From: Okapia johnstoni
Lineage: Eukaryota > Chordata > Mammalia > Artiodactyla > Giraffidae
Length of the DNA: 64,000 nt
Direction of reading: 5' to 3'
Assembly (NCBI GenBank): GCA_024291935.2
Contig: CM044316.1
Span: 72,184,501 to 72,248,500, forward strand
Of this stretch, positions 1 to 11,823 are shown one piece after another. Positions within the stretch are counted from its first letter, which is position 1. Each line of letters opens with the position of its first letter. Both the position numbers and the translations under genes were made by a program. The notes below the pieces were generated by a model. It searched no databases. It was not told the DNA's origin and saw only the letters and a list, made by a program, of their open reading frames with translations.

Positions 1-354
1 GAGATGATATTCAGAAATCTACTAAATATATTGGGGTTTCTTAGTGTTGTTTTTGGGGACAGAAGTTCTTATATGATTATTCATTATATAAGACATTTAT
101 TGTTGAGAGTAGTTACTGTGATTTGCTTGTGACATTTCTGAGTTTGTGAAATAACAAACAAGACTTGAACAAGATTTTTTCATTACCAGTGATCAAGAGA
201 GATTCATTGCTTTATTTATAAGTGGTAGAAAAGGCTCTATATTCAAGTTAGACAATTTTTTTTGAGTAAAATTAGTCACTGTTAACCTTTAAACCTCATG
301 TAAATGTTATTGCAAAATAACTACTAAACTTTAAAATTATTTTGTAAGCTTCTA
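1..354. other. Unclassified AT-rich sequence
   Basis: No repeat family, exon or RNA gene recognised. Both strands are broken by frequent stops. Confidence 0.5.
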
Positions 355-363
355 AATTAACTC

Positions 364-553
364 CCAGTGCCAATGCAGAAGACACATGAGATGCAGGTTC
401 AATCCCTGGGTCCAGAAGATCCCCTGGAGTAGGAAATGGGAACCTGATCCAGTATTCTAGCCTAGAAAATTCCATGGACAGAGAAGCCTGACAGACTACA
501 GTCCATTGGGCTGCAAAGAGTCAGACACGACTGAGCACAGCACAACAACAGCG
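364..553 (+). mobile_element. Bov-tA SINE
   Basis: Reads as a diverged Bov-tA: tRNA-derived head with the stretch 'ggttcaatccctgggt', the body 'agtattctagcctagaaaa' and the tail 'gagtcagacacgactgagc'. It is flanked by a perfect 9-bp TSD, aattaactc, at 355-363 and 554-562. Non-autonomous; its 3' part is shared with BovB, whose enzyme is thought to move it. Confidence 0.9.
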
Positions 554-562
554 AATTAACTC

Positions 563-3139
563 ACTGGCCAATATAGACTACAATGGCTAGAACTGTAGCA
601 TTCTAGCTACAATTCTAGAGAATTCTAGCTACAGTGTTACAATTCTAGCTACAATTCTCTAGAATCTACAATTCTAGAGAAACAAGATATTTTTTTTTAA
701 TCATGTTTAACATTAAACCACTTTGAATAAAAGGAAACAATGAGATGAATATTCAACATGGATATTGATTGTTAATAACCAGTAGTAAAAATTATTAATG
801 AATGTTTAGAAGAGGGAAGTGCCTGAAAGTTCTTCCTGTAGAAATAGCTTTTGTCTAACATTGCTTTGCATTTTCTTTTTATCTCTACCGTCTTCATATA
901 GGAAATTCTGAATCATTTTCATAGAATAGAGATAGCCCAGATTTTGCCCTTTGATTAATTCAATTTAGATACCCATAAATATTTATTTTAGGTTGGTCAG
1001 TGATTTTTTATATTATTGAAGTTTGGATTCTTCTGTCTGAAGTTTCATTTCTTCCTTTTGAAAAGGTATCAGAGATGGGTATTAAGCATATTTTATTTAT
1101 TCATTTACTATCTTCATTACTTTAAAGCCTGAGGTTACACCTTTAGATTACATTTTTTAAAACTATGAAAATGACAGAGTCATAAGAATAGCAATAGTAC
1201 ACTACTGGAAAAAGGGGTTTTTGTCCTAGGGCATTGTAGTGCAGTAACTGGGACTTCCCTTAGTCCAGGGCAGGTAGAATATTATAGGAAATCCTGAACA
1301 AAAAACAACTTATCACAAATTCCCTGAAGCATAAAGCTGAGAATCAGTAACAGGAAATGATCTCAATTACCAAAAGAACATATTCAGAGAATGATGATCT
1401 TCTGATGTAACCAGGTCTTCAAATATACACATTTGCCCTAAGGATTTTATTAAGTGGCTTCTAGGATGAGTTCTATTTTGTATGTCTGAAAAAGACTCAT
1501 ATGTCAGAATATTATGGGTTTTTTATATATATAATGGAATAAATGACAAGCTACAGTTCTCAGTGTTAACAATTTCTCTGTAAAGCAACTGCTATTTTTA
1601 GACTGAAGTATAGACATGTTGATGAATGTAAATGATGAGTAATAAGCATGTTTACCTCTAGTATTTGAAAATGTAATTATTAAAGGAATGCTAACATACC
1701 AGAAAGTCTATTATACTTAAAGTGTGTAGATACAAGTGAAAGTACCTGTAATAGTCAGTATTTATTTATTGATTTAATGAATCTAATGCTAATAGATAAG
1801 TGAATTTTTAAAGTAAATAACTATTAATACAGCAAACCTCAATCCCACAATACCATTTTGTGTTTTTCTTGTGGTCTATTATGAAAATGTTCAAAGGCAA
1901 AGTAAATTTTATTTAATTTAGAGTGTAAATATATGCCACGGAGTGGTGTGTTTGAGAGAGGAGAGTATAGGATATTCTGAAAATCAGTCAGGTCTGATTA
2001 GGATTTTCAGTTCTAATATAATTGTAGATTATTGCACTAGGTATATTATATATTATACAAACTACATTTCTTTAACTATGCTTTGACAGAAATGTGTGTT
2101 TACTTATTCTTAGAACTCATCAGAAATCACATATAGAGATGTGGCACTAAAACTATTTGAACTATCTAATAAAATCTTGGGGGCGGGGAGCGGTCTTAAA
2201 AGACCTTAGTGTTCAGCTGTGAAACCAAGAAGTATTATATGGAAGCCGGAATATGCTCCATACTCGCCCAAATCTTTCTTCTCTAGGCTCTTGGTACCTG
2301 AGTAGTATCACTTTGTTAAATTCAGAGAAAATATTAGGTTTAGTGAGAACATATACCCTAAAAGGCTTCTTAAGTTTATTCCTACCTTTGAAATTCTCTG
2401 CTCTATTTGCTGTGGCAGAGCAAAGAGAGAATCTGTTTTTTGAGAGAAAGCACATTGAACCAATCCAGATAGGTAACTAATTCTCTTTCTATTTTTCAAG
2501 TCAGTAGGAAAGCCTTTGCTAAGGCTAAGACACCTGCCATACCCACTGTATTTTAACTCAGCAGTGAGTTATATCACAAAGCTTTCTTTATGTATAGTTA
2601 TAATATTGAAGTGTTTTTTAAAAGTACAAAAGTATCATCATTTCTAGCAGCAGATGTGTACTTGAGAGAATACTGAGCTGATATTTTCTGTATGAAAATC
2701 CGATTTTCAATGTAAAATGCTTTTGTCCAGTTGTAAAGGTCTAAAAGGAACCAGTTATTTCTGAGGAGGAACACTTAGTGTATTATTTTAATTGCTCTAA
2801 TTATTTCTCCCATTTACAAAAAATGAGTTTGAATTGCTTTCCATGATATAGGTTTAAAAAAGAAACTTAATAGATTAATTGGAGGTTTTCAAACTTTATG
2901 AGGATATCTTGATTTTATAATCAAATCTAAAATAAATGAAAGTGAAGCCACTATTTAGTATTTCATCCTCCTTTGATTTTTTTTTTTTGGAAATCTGTGG
3001 AAACTCTATGTGTGGAGAGGGATCCATTGGAATATACTATAATGAGATTTGCTCTCACAAAAGATTAAATAGAATCTAAAATATTTGAGTTTTCAAAAGT
3101 TTTTGTAATCAATTATATTTAAAATTCCTTTTATTCCTT
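563..3139. other. Unclassified AT-rich sequence, no gene seen
   Basis: Apart from the small repeat cluster near 589-685 I recognise no repeat or exon here. The overlapping short frames around 2213-2499 on both strands lack any recognisable motif and are most likely chance openings. Confidence 0.5.
589..685. repeat. Short direct/inverted repeat cluster
   Basis: The 10-mer acaattctag occurs at 609-618, 639-648 and 668-677, with a near copy at 651. The 12-mer ttctagagaatt (613-624) is the exact reverse complement of aattctctagaa (653-664), so the segment could fold back. It lies about 30 bp past the TSD of the Bov-tA at 364-553. Confidence 0.75.
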
Positions 3140-3149
3140 AGTTAAATTG

Positions 3150-3289
3150 TTTGTTTGTTTTTGTTTTATTATTTTTGACTACACTGCAAGGCGTGTGAGA
3201 TCTTGGTTCCCTGACCAGGGATCAAACCTGTGCACTCTGCAGTGGAAGAACACAGTCTTAACCACTAGGCTGCCAGGGAAGTCCTCCTC
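3150..3289 (-). mobile_element. CHR-type SINE
   Basis: Reverse-complement copy of a tRNA-derived CHR SINE: on the minus strand it begins with the 'ggacttccctggcagcctag' type head, then a B-box-like stretch (plus strand 'ccagggatcaaacctgtg'), and ends in an A-rich tail seen as T runs at 3150-3170. A 10-bp TSD, agttaaattg, lies at 3140-3149 and 3290-3299. CHR SINEs belong to the cetacean-hippo-ruminant clade. Confidence 0.88.
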
Positions 3290-3299
3290 AGTTAAATTG

Positions 3300-4565
3300 A
3301 AAAGGTTAATTTAAAAAATATTTTCTGGAGTGAAAGAAATACCCATCAGCATCATATTCTATGCAGGGCTCAAAAGCAGTCTAAAGAAATTGAACGTTGA
3401 AATACCATGGAAGACGGCAACCTTTGGATGTTTGAAAGACTATTGATTTTTTTTTTTTTTTAGCTTGAATGAAATTAGCTACTTGGCAGGATTTTTTTTA
3501 ACTGTTAGATAAAGACTATTATATAGAGTGTGGTTGTACTACAGAATTATTGTCCAGAACTAGGGACAAGTTTATGTGTATATTGCTACTTATATAATAG
3601 GACACACGTTGGTTCCAATATTTTTTCAGCTAGGACCTGAAATGCTCAGTGTTAAAGAGGCTTTATTAAAAATGTGGATGAATTATTTTTACAGGGAGAC
3701 AAAACATTTTCAAATTGGAATAGTGATTCTGAACCTTGCTACTAGACTCCAAGCATTGTCCTGGTTAGATCACTTTGATTCCACTGTGCCTGGCATATAA
3801 CTGTCAGAAACTAATAGAGCCTATATCTTGATTTTTCTGGATGGAACTATCCAAAATTTCCCCTCTCTCCGGTATACTACTAAAAGTTAGCAATGTTAAA
3901 ATAAATATTTTGTCATTATCAATTTTTGTCTGTTTATTAAATGGTACTTATTAAATGAAGTGACCAGGAATATTTGTTAAAGTTTATCTCTATACTTATG
4001 TGCCTAAGGGTGAAAAATAACTTTACCTTAAAATAAATGGAAATAACCAGGTCTGAAATCTGTTGCTTGTAGAAGCACCAAGATATATTAAGATGAAATT
4101 TCAATTGCCATTTATCTCAAAGGGCCAAAAGTAGCATATTTGCCAGATCTTTTTCAAGAAAAGTTTGCCAGCCTCCACACTGGTTTTGCATACAAGATGA
4201 TTGGTAGTTTAGTATTCTTTTTAAAAATAATAAACAAATGAATGTTTCAGGAAACCTCTGATAGACTGAATCAGGTGGAACTGATTTAATGTTATGGATA
4301 ATTACATAATTAGTGCTGTAAAAAATAAACTATACTATCTGCTTGATGGACTGGAGCTGCTGTGAAGGAGGTATGTAATTATACAATCAGCATCCTCCTC
4401 CTATGCTGATTCTAGGTAATCCTTTTTCTTCCTTGTCTGAGAAGGGGCTTCCTGTCTGTGTTTCCTGATGTTAATTTTAAATGAATAGAACTGAGCATTC
4501 AGTAATTTCTAGTCCCTTGATAAGTCTTCCCATGCTCCAGATCTGTGTGAGACCATCCTCTGAGA
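3300..4565. other. Unclassified sequence, no gene seen
   Basis: AT-rich with a T13 run near 3449. The 74-codon frame at 3576-3800 shows no motif I recognise and is not supported as a gene. Confidence 0.5.
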
Positions 4566-4808
4566 CCAGTGGCTTTCAGACTTTTTTTTGATATAGACTC
4601 ACAATAAGAAATACATTTTACATCAGGACCCAGTACACACCACACACACATATCTGAAGCCACGGTTCACAAGAAACAATTCTTATTCTTTTTGATCTAC
4701 CTACTCTATTAATCTATTTTGCTCTATTTTACTTTTTAAAAAATGCTGGCTGAAGTCCACCAGTTGATTTTGGAATCTCCTAAAAGCTCATGATTCACGT
4801 TTAGAAAA
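4566..4808 (+). mobile_element. Old hAT-type MER DNA transposon remnant
   Basis: Begins with the hAT/Charlie-like terminus 'cagtggctttcagac' and continues with 'aagaaatacattttacatc', 'gacccagtacacacc' and a CA-rich stretch, a pattern of a common non-autonomous mammalian hAT element. The far terminus is decayed. Subfamily not assigned. Confidence 0.65.
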
Positions 4809-4889
4809 TATTACTTAGATCCTTGATGATTGCTAATGTCAGTGGAAGGGATTCAGAGAGTAGCGTAATGTTGCTGCTGTGGGCTTTGG

Positions 4890-5260
4890 GTAGCAGGTGG
4901 TGTGGCATGGTTGAAAGAACAACGGCTTTGGAGTTGGGCAAATTTGGTTTTAAATGCCTACTTTTCCTTATTTTAACTGTGTACTTTGAATATGTGATTA
5001 AACCTCTGTGAGCCTCAAATCCCTTACCCATAAACATGTATTTCAAATATTTGAGGGAGTTGGGGAATTGGGGTCTATCTATTAAGTGATATCATGGAAG
5101 AAGGCATCTGATCATGGCTGAAAAAGTGGTAGGCATTTCATAAAGTTTACTTTCCTTTCCCCTCTCTTTTTCAACATCAAACACCTCATCTGGGAAAGAG
5201 CATGGTAAATCCCTGCCTTGCAGGGTAGTTGTGAGGATCACATAGGATAATGGAACCAAA
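4890..5260 (+). mobile_element. MIR SINE, decayed
   Basis: The stretch from 'ggtgtggcatggttgaaag' through 'ggctttggagttgggcaaat' to 'acctctgtgagcctcaaat' follows the MIR consensus in order, and 'agggtagttgtgaggatca' near 5222 matches the MIR 3' region. The latter lies inside the 130-bp tandem duplication. Ancient mammalian tRNA-derived SINE. Confidence 0.7.
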
Positions 5261-5400
5261 GACTAACTAATAAAGTTTACTTTCCTTTCCCCTCTCTTTT
5301 TCAACATCAAACACCTCATCTGGGAAAGAGCATGGTAAATCCCTGCCTTGCAGGGTAGTTGTGAGGATCACATAGGATAATGGAACCAAAGACTAACTAA
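5141..5400. repeat. Exact 130-bp tandem duplication
   Basis: 5141-5270 and 5271-5400 are identical over 130 bases, starting 'taaagtttactttcc' and ending 'aaagactaactaa'. No substitution or gap separates the copies, although the surrounding MIR-derived sequence is ancient. This is either a recent duplication or an assembly duplicate. Confidence 0.97.
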
Positions 5401-5578
5401 TGTTAATTTTTATCAGAGCATCCGTAAGGCAGTGTCACTGTTTGAGAATAAATCTCTGAGGAAGTAGGATAGAAGAGAGTCCTGTGAAGGTTAAGTGACA
5501 ACACTAGAAAACAAAACAAGTTCTGACATTCTGTATTATGATTTAATAGCAAGGATTGTTTAGAGATATAGTGGTATT

Positions 5579-6269
5579 CAAAACTCAGCATTCAAAAAAC
5601 GAAGATCATGGCATCTGGTCCCATCACTTCATGGCAAATAGATGGCGAAACAATGGAAACAGTGACAGACTTTATTTTCTTGGGCTTCAAAATCACTGAT
5701 GATGGTAACTGCAACCATGTAATTAAGAGACACTTGATCCTTGGAAGAACAACTATTGACAAACTTATACACCATATTAAAAAGCAGAGACATTACTTTA
5801 CTGACAAATGTCTGTCTAGTCAAAGCTATGGTTTTTCCAGTAGTCATGTATAGATGTGAGAGTTGGACTGTAAAAAAAGGTGAGCGCCAAAGAATTGATG
5901 CTTTTGAACTGTGGTGTTGAAGAAGACTCCTGAGAGATCCTTGGACAGCAAGGACATCAAGCCAGTCAATCCTAAAGAAAAATCAGTCTTGAATATTCAT
6001 TGGAAGGACTGATGCTGAGGCTGAAACTCCAATACTTGGGCCATCTGATGCGAAGAGCTGACTCATTGGAAAAGACCCTGATGCTGAGAAAGAGTGAAGG
6101 CAGGAGGAGAAGGGGTTGACAGCAGATTAGATGGTTGAATGGCATCACCGACTCGATGGACATGAGTTTGAGCAAGCTCCGGGAGCTGGTGATGGACAGG
6201 GAGGCCTGGTTTGCTGCAGTCCATGGGGTCGCAAAGAGTCAGACACAACTGAATGACTGAGCTGAATTG
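5579..6269 (+). mobile_element. BovB LINE, 5'-truncated 3' end
   Basis: About 690 bp of BovB (RTE clade) covering the C-terminal part of the RT-bearing ORF and the short 3' end, finishing with 'gactgagctgaattga'. A perfect 11-bp TSD, atagtggtatt, lies at 5568-5578 and 6270-6280, so this is an ordinary 5'-truncated target-primed insertion. Remnant frame at 5608-5853 encodes the '[13 protein letters not shown]' region before the frame breaks. Confidence 0.95.
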
Positions 6270-6280
6270 ATAGTGGTATT

Positions 6281-6607
6281 GCATGTTGATATTGGAAAGC
6301 TGCTATCAAACTGCTAAATAATTATTTATAGTGCCTTTAAATATCATTTGTATTATAAATTGTATATACAAATCGTTTCATTTTGCATTATACATAGGAT
6401 TTAAAGAAACTTTAAAATTATTCAGCAAAGGAGTTTGCTTCATTAAGACCTGGAAAATGAACCTCAGAAGACAAGTAATTACCTATTGTATAAAATTTCT
6501 GTCATGTTCTTTACCTTAACTGAAATATGGTATAATAATTTAATTGTGAGAAAACTGTAGCCTCTGTCTCATAGCTTAAACTCTTGGGAGAATTTTCATT
6601 GTACATG
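6281..6607. other. Unclassified sequence between two BovB copies
   Basis: No repeat or gene recognised. AT-rich. Confidence 0.45.
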
Positions 6608-6781
6608 TGTCAGTTCAGTTGCTCAGTCGTCTCCAACTCTGCGACCCCACGGACTGCAGCGTGCCAGGCTTCCTTATCTATCACCAGCTCCCAGAGCTTG
6701 CTCAAACTCATGTCCATCGAGTCAGTGATGCTATCCAACCATGTCATTGTCCGTCGTCCCCTTCTCCTCCTGCCTTCAATC
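6608..6781 (-). mobile_element. BovB LINE, short 3' end
   Basis: Minus-strand BovB terminus: on the plus strand 'tcagttcagttgctcagtcg' followed by 'tcgagtcagtgatgctatcc' and 'ccccttctcctcctgcc'. Strongly 5' truncated. Flanks share only partial similarity, so no clear TSD is claimed. Confidence 0.9.
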
Positions 6782-8213
6782 CATGTATATGTTTTTATAA
6801 AAGCACCTTCTTTACTTTAAAGGTGTTATAGTTTTAACTACTTCTAAGTTAGTTCATAACTGTGAAATGCTGTTTCCTCACCAGTTTTCAATGTTTACTT
6901 TCTTGTCTGAAAGAAAACTCCTTGATTTTGATATTGTCTGTGCTTCTCTCTTACATCATCTTTTCTCTGGAATTTTACTGATGTTGTGATTATTTAGTGG
7001 TAACCTGGGCTTTGTTGGTTGTGAGGAAGGGACATAAATCAGACAAGGCAAGTATAAGGCCATGACAGCTACAAAGCGTCTTTTCCATATTGCTTATTCT
7101 CCAGGGTTTTCAGTCTCTGGTTGTTCTGAAATATTTCACTCTCATTTTAGGCCTGTGCTGGTTGATTGCACTTAATTTCTGTGCCGTTTCTATGTTTACA
7201 GTCCCTTACATCATGTTAGGAAATCACCTCACACTTTAAGTTCAAATCACACTTACATTCAGGAGAAAAGTCCTGGCTCCTTTAAGACAGAAGTACCTTT
7301 TTCTCTGCCAGAAAGCTCATTGTAAAACTGAAAAGCTTAACCAAAAAGGGTTTCAATGTAAATTGAATATTGATAAAGAAGGGTGGTTAATTGGCCTCGT
7401 AACTTGGTTGCTAAGGAAGCATTTTTCTGATTGGGAGGAAACTCTCCTGGGTATTCTACTGCTTCTTGTGGACCTAAAATGCTTTGTTTTATCTCTTACT
7501 TTCTGTTTCTGAGTTGGAAGAGGAAAAAGCAGAAAGCTATCATAGGAATGAAAAGCTGTGGGAAGCAGATGGTTGCTCTCTCTTAGCTACAGAAAGAGAG
7601 AGCTAAATACTGACTAGCAACAAGCCAATGCCAGCAAGGACTCTTTGTGTAAGGCAGACAGTTGGAAAATACCATGAGGGCAAGATATAAAGAGCTTGCA
7701 TAGGAGTACATAGGTTAGATTAGGGGTTTTTTAGTGCCTGGAAACATATAGGTGAAAAAATTAAAGGATATTTTGAATGGACATCCAACACCCATGTTAA
7801 ACAGCAGGATTAAATGTTTTTTGAATGGCTGAGTTTATTAAGAGGAATTGTTTAGTTTGTACTTATTTGCATTTTGAAGGTTTTGTACTATATCGTATAT
7901 TAAATTTAGTTAATTTGTAGTTATTTTAATAAACAATATTTAGTTTCAAACATCTCTGTTATAGTATAGTTTATTGCATAGTAATACTATAAGTAACCTT
8001 GGAGTAAACAAATTACAGATTTTTCATTGAAATATTTTTTTTCAAAATAAAAATGCCTTTGAACATTGTACATATATGCTAAACTTTAAGAAATATTTTA
8101 AATAATTTGGTTATACTGTAAGTATACTTTAAGTAATTATTTCTTCATACTGAATTATGTTACACTAACCTCAGAAAGTTAGTGCTTATATTTTTCTTAA
8201 TTTCTTTTTTTTT
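6782..8213. other. Unclassified sequence, no gene seen
   Basis: AT-rich with no recognised repeat. No frame longer than about 60 codons. Confidence 0.5.
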
Positions 8214-8330
8214 TAACTCACCACTTCATTCAGCAGATATTTTAGAGTGTCTACTAAGTGTTAGGCACTATGTTAAAGGATACCAAAAGGAATAAAACTT
8301 CTCAGAAGCAGTGACATATGTCTCAGGAGA
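8214..8330 (-). mobile_element. L2 LINE 3' end, decayed
   Basis: 'cattcagcagatatttta', 'ctactaagtgttaggcacta' and 'ggataccaaaaggaataaaa' follow the antisense of the L2 3' terminus. Ancient mammalian LINE. Confidence 0.65.
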
Positions 8331-9986
8331 GTTTAGAAAAGAAAATTTTTTTTTTGGCATTTTATGGTCTGTTAGGTTTTGTATGTTTTCCCCATTACTA
8401 GTATTGCATATTATTATTTGTACTAAACATTATTTTTATGGTACTTTTAAATTGTAAAATTCTTTTAAATAGCATTATTTGGATCATTTTTGTGGACATT
8501 TGTAAAGAGAACCAGAGTTTCATGGCTCCTTGCATAACCCTGAAGTCCCGTAAGAGGATGCATAAGTCCTCCTTGGGAACCTTTCTGGAATTTAACTTTG
8601 ATTTTCTTGGCCAAGTAGTTCCTCTCTTGTGAATGTGACTAGAAGATCTTAGAAAAAGGGGAAAATGTGATGATCCTTTTGAGGACCTCTGATTATAATA
8701 ATATTGTCCGAGAAACTAGTTTAACATGGATTACTTAAATATTAATATAACCAGAGGGCTTACTAAATATGTGGGTGGTCATCAGTGATGAATTTTACAC
8801 TGAAGGGGCAGACAAAATGATCAAGTTAAAAACACTGATAGACTAACAGAGCAAATTGGGCTTCCTCCGTAATATAGTAATAGAATAATATGAAGAGCAA
8901 TCGTGGTCCTCTTTCCTTTTAAATTTGGAGGTATAGGTAAATTCTGATAGTTAAATAAATTATATGCTAAGACTACATTTTCACATTTATCTGCTGCCTA
9001 ATTTTAATATTGCTTCACAATTCATTGGTTTAGGCTTTTTATAGCCTTTATAAGCTGGATTGTCTTTCAGTGATTTGAGGTTTAGTAAATGAAAGGGATC
9101 ATTAAGGATAAAGGAGAGCAACAAATACGAGATTCATTGTTAAAAGGTAAATATATATTTTAGATTTTTTAACAGAATGATGAATAAATCAGAAAATTGG
9201 TGTTTGTAATAATAATACTAAGTGACTCTTTGGATGTCACATTTGTTTTAGCTTAGTATTCATTACTTTAAAATAAGTGTATTGTTTGTTTGTTTATAGC
9301 TGTGAAAGATAACTGCATTGAGCTGAGATTAAAAAAAAAATTTTTTTTAAGAACTCAATTGCTTCTATTAAGATGAAGCTCAGCTAGTAAACTCATTAAG
9401 TAAGGACCCTAGGCGGTTCTCTAGCTGAGACTGAAAGCACAGTACTGCAGACATCTTTGCATCACCGCCATGAATGACCTTGAAGGAAACCAGCACTTCA
9501 TAAAGCAAAATCCTCTCTGTGCCACTTCTTTCTGATTTGATTGATGCCTTAGAAAAAGCTGTAAGATTTTCTTTCCTTTATAGTGTGCAGCATATACTCC
9601 TTATACTTCATAGATTTTGCACTTGTCTGGAGTATTTTGTTGGCAGGTTCTTATAAGTTCTGATCTTTCACTGACTGCAGTACAAGTAAGCAGTGAAATG
9701 TCTCTCTTTTGATCAATTATTACTAGGGAGGAAGGTCTTGGTGCATTAGGATCATGGTTTTTAAGAATGGAAATATACTGACTTTCTAACTTGGGTGTAA
9801 TACAGCCATTTTTCTTCCATCATAATCTTTCCAAGTATCTCACTAGGTCAAAGGGTTTAATACTGATGTTTTATGATTTATATTATTCAAAGAATATAGA
9901 TTCCTGTCTAGCTACTATTCACTGTGCTTTCTTAAATTGATAGTTCCCCTTCCTTTTAGTTTTTTACTTTAATGTACAATGAAAGT
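8331..9986. other. Unclassified AT-rich sequence
   Basis: No gene recognised. Contains an A10T8 run bounded by tt/aa at 9329-9350. A less AT-rich stretch around 9400-9560 has no recognised repeat. Confidence 0.45.
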
Positions 9987-9998
9987 TTTAGTATACAT

Positions 9999-10390
9999 AT
10001 TTTTGTTTGTTTGTTTTTTATTTATTTATTTTAGTTGGGGGCTAATTACTTTACAATATTGTAGTAGTTTTTGCCATACATTGACATGAATCAGCCATGG
10101 GTTCACATGTGCTCCCCCTCCCGAACCCTCCTCCCACCTCCCTCCCCTTCCCATCCCTCTGGGTCATCCCAACGCTCCATCCCTGAGCATCCGTCCCATG
10201 CATAGAACATGGAATGGTGTTCCGCTTCACATATGACAATATACATGTTTCAATGTTATTGTCCCAGAACGTCCCACCCTCACCTTCTCCCTCAGAGTCC
10301 ACAGGACTGTTCTATGCATCTGTGTCTCTTATTCTGTCTCACATATATGGTTACCATTACCATCTTTCAAATTCCATATACATGCATTAG
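9999..10390 (-). mobile_element. Ruminant L1 3' UTR, 5'-truncated
   Basis: On the plus strand it opens with a T-rich tail (10002-10035), then 'ttgggggctaattacttt', 'ccatacattgacatgaatca' and 'ccatccctctgggtcatccc', which I recognise as the reverse complement of the ruminant L1 3' UTR. A perfect 12-bp TSD, tttagtatacat, lies at 9987-9998 and 10391-10402. No coding part remains. Confidence 0.9.
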
Positions 10391-10402
10391 TTTAGTATAC
10401 AT

Positions 10403-11440
10403 TTTTATACTCAAAAGAAGAAGGCACCAGAAACCTCAGAAGATTAAAAGATTATTTTACTACTTTGGAATTACTTGGTCATAAGAAATTACAAGTAAGG
10501 ATCATCCAGAAGAGCAGTCATCGATTTGTCTGCTCTCACCTTGCTGTAGGAATACCAGCAGGAAACTTTTCAATATTTTGGTTCTGAAAAGTGTGTAAAA
10601 GCTATGTTAGGACCCTTGAGGCTGAGTATTTAAGGATTAACACATGCATTACATTGAGTGAGGGTGGAGCTAATACCAGCTTCAGCCTGGTGTATTGCAG
10701 AGACCATTTAGGGCCTTTTCCTCTTTACCAGGGAGCCTGGTCAGCCAGTGACTCCAAACCTCAGTGCTACACTTTTCCTCTCTGAGATCTGAAACTGGTC
10801 CTCCTGATCTACCTCTGCTAACCTGACTAAATTTTGCACCTTGCTTAGCTTATTTTTCTGAAATATAATTTAGGGTCACCTCCTGATCTTATATCTTCTC
10901 ATTTGTTGAACACAGAAATAGCTTAGTAAATAGGAACTTAGCCGTGCTGAGTTTTTCTTCAATTACTTGATTAACATCATGTCTCATGGGCAGCTTTATT
11001 CTGAAGACCCTCTTGAGAGTCTTTGAACATGCTTAATTTATTCTAAATCCCTTTTATAATATATTTTCTGGCTGATGAACTTATAGATTTTCTTTTAAAA
11101 GTGCATATGAATGCATTGGGACTAAAATAAATTTTCAACCTTTTATCCAGCTGTTAGTACTTTTTCTTTCTTTTTCTTGTTTTTAAAAAATTTTTAAATC
11201 AAGCTACTAAAACAGTTAGAAACTATTCACTTTCATGAAACAGAAAGCAAATCAAGAAGTTATGGAAGTCTTTAAGCCATTTTGAGTTTATTTTTGTGTA
11301 TGGTGAGAAGGTGTGTTCTAAATTCATTGATTTACCTGCGGCTGTCCAACTTTCCCAGCACAAAAAGATAGGGATACCATAAAACTCTAGAAGAAATCAT
11401 AAGTACAACATTCTCTGACATAAATCATACCAATATTTTC
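10403..11440. other. Unclassified sequence, no gene seen
   Basis: No repeat family identified. The 64-codon frame at 10591-10785 has no motif and is not supported. Confidence 0.45.
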
Positions 11441-11445
11441 TTAGG

Positions 11446-11823
11446 TCAGTCTCCTAAGACAGTAGAAATGCATGCAAAAATAAACAAATGGGACCTAATC
11501 AAATTAACAAACTTTTGGACAACAAAGAAAACCATAAACAAAATAAAAAGACAACCTACAGAATGGGAAAAAATATTTGTAAGCAGTGCAACTGACAAGG
11601 GCTTAATTTCCAAAATACAGTATGTAAAAAGCTCATACAACTGAATAACAAAAGAAAAAACAAACAACCCAATAGAAAAATGGGCAGAAGACTTAAATAG
11701 ACATTTCTTCAAAGAAGAAATACAAATAGCCAATAAGTACATGAAAAGATGCTCAACATCTCTAATTATTAGAGAAGTGCAAATCAAATCTACAGTGAGG
11801 TATGACCCCACACCCATCAGAAT
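11446..11823 (+). mobile_element. L1 fragment, end of ORF2
   Basis: Plus-strand L1 ORF2 3' region: 'aaattaacaaacttttggac', 'cctacagaatgggaaaaaat', 'caacccaatagaaaaatggg' and 'gaaaagatgctcaacatc' occur in consensus order. The element stops at the BovB at 11824 and I do not find the same copy resuming after it. A 123-codon frame on the opposite strand is antisense L1 and not a gene. Confidence 0.88.

Noticed and set aside
9329..9350. A10T8 palindrome with possible outer stem tgag/ctca
   Set aside because: Low-complexity homopolymer run; likely chance in AT-rich DNA.
11446..11817. 123-codon hydrophobic frame on the minus strand
   Set aside because: It is the exact antisense of L1 ORF2 sequence; A-rich L1 sense strand gives Phe/Leu/Ile-rich antisense frames that look like membrane proteins.
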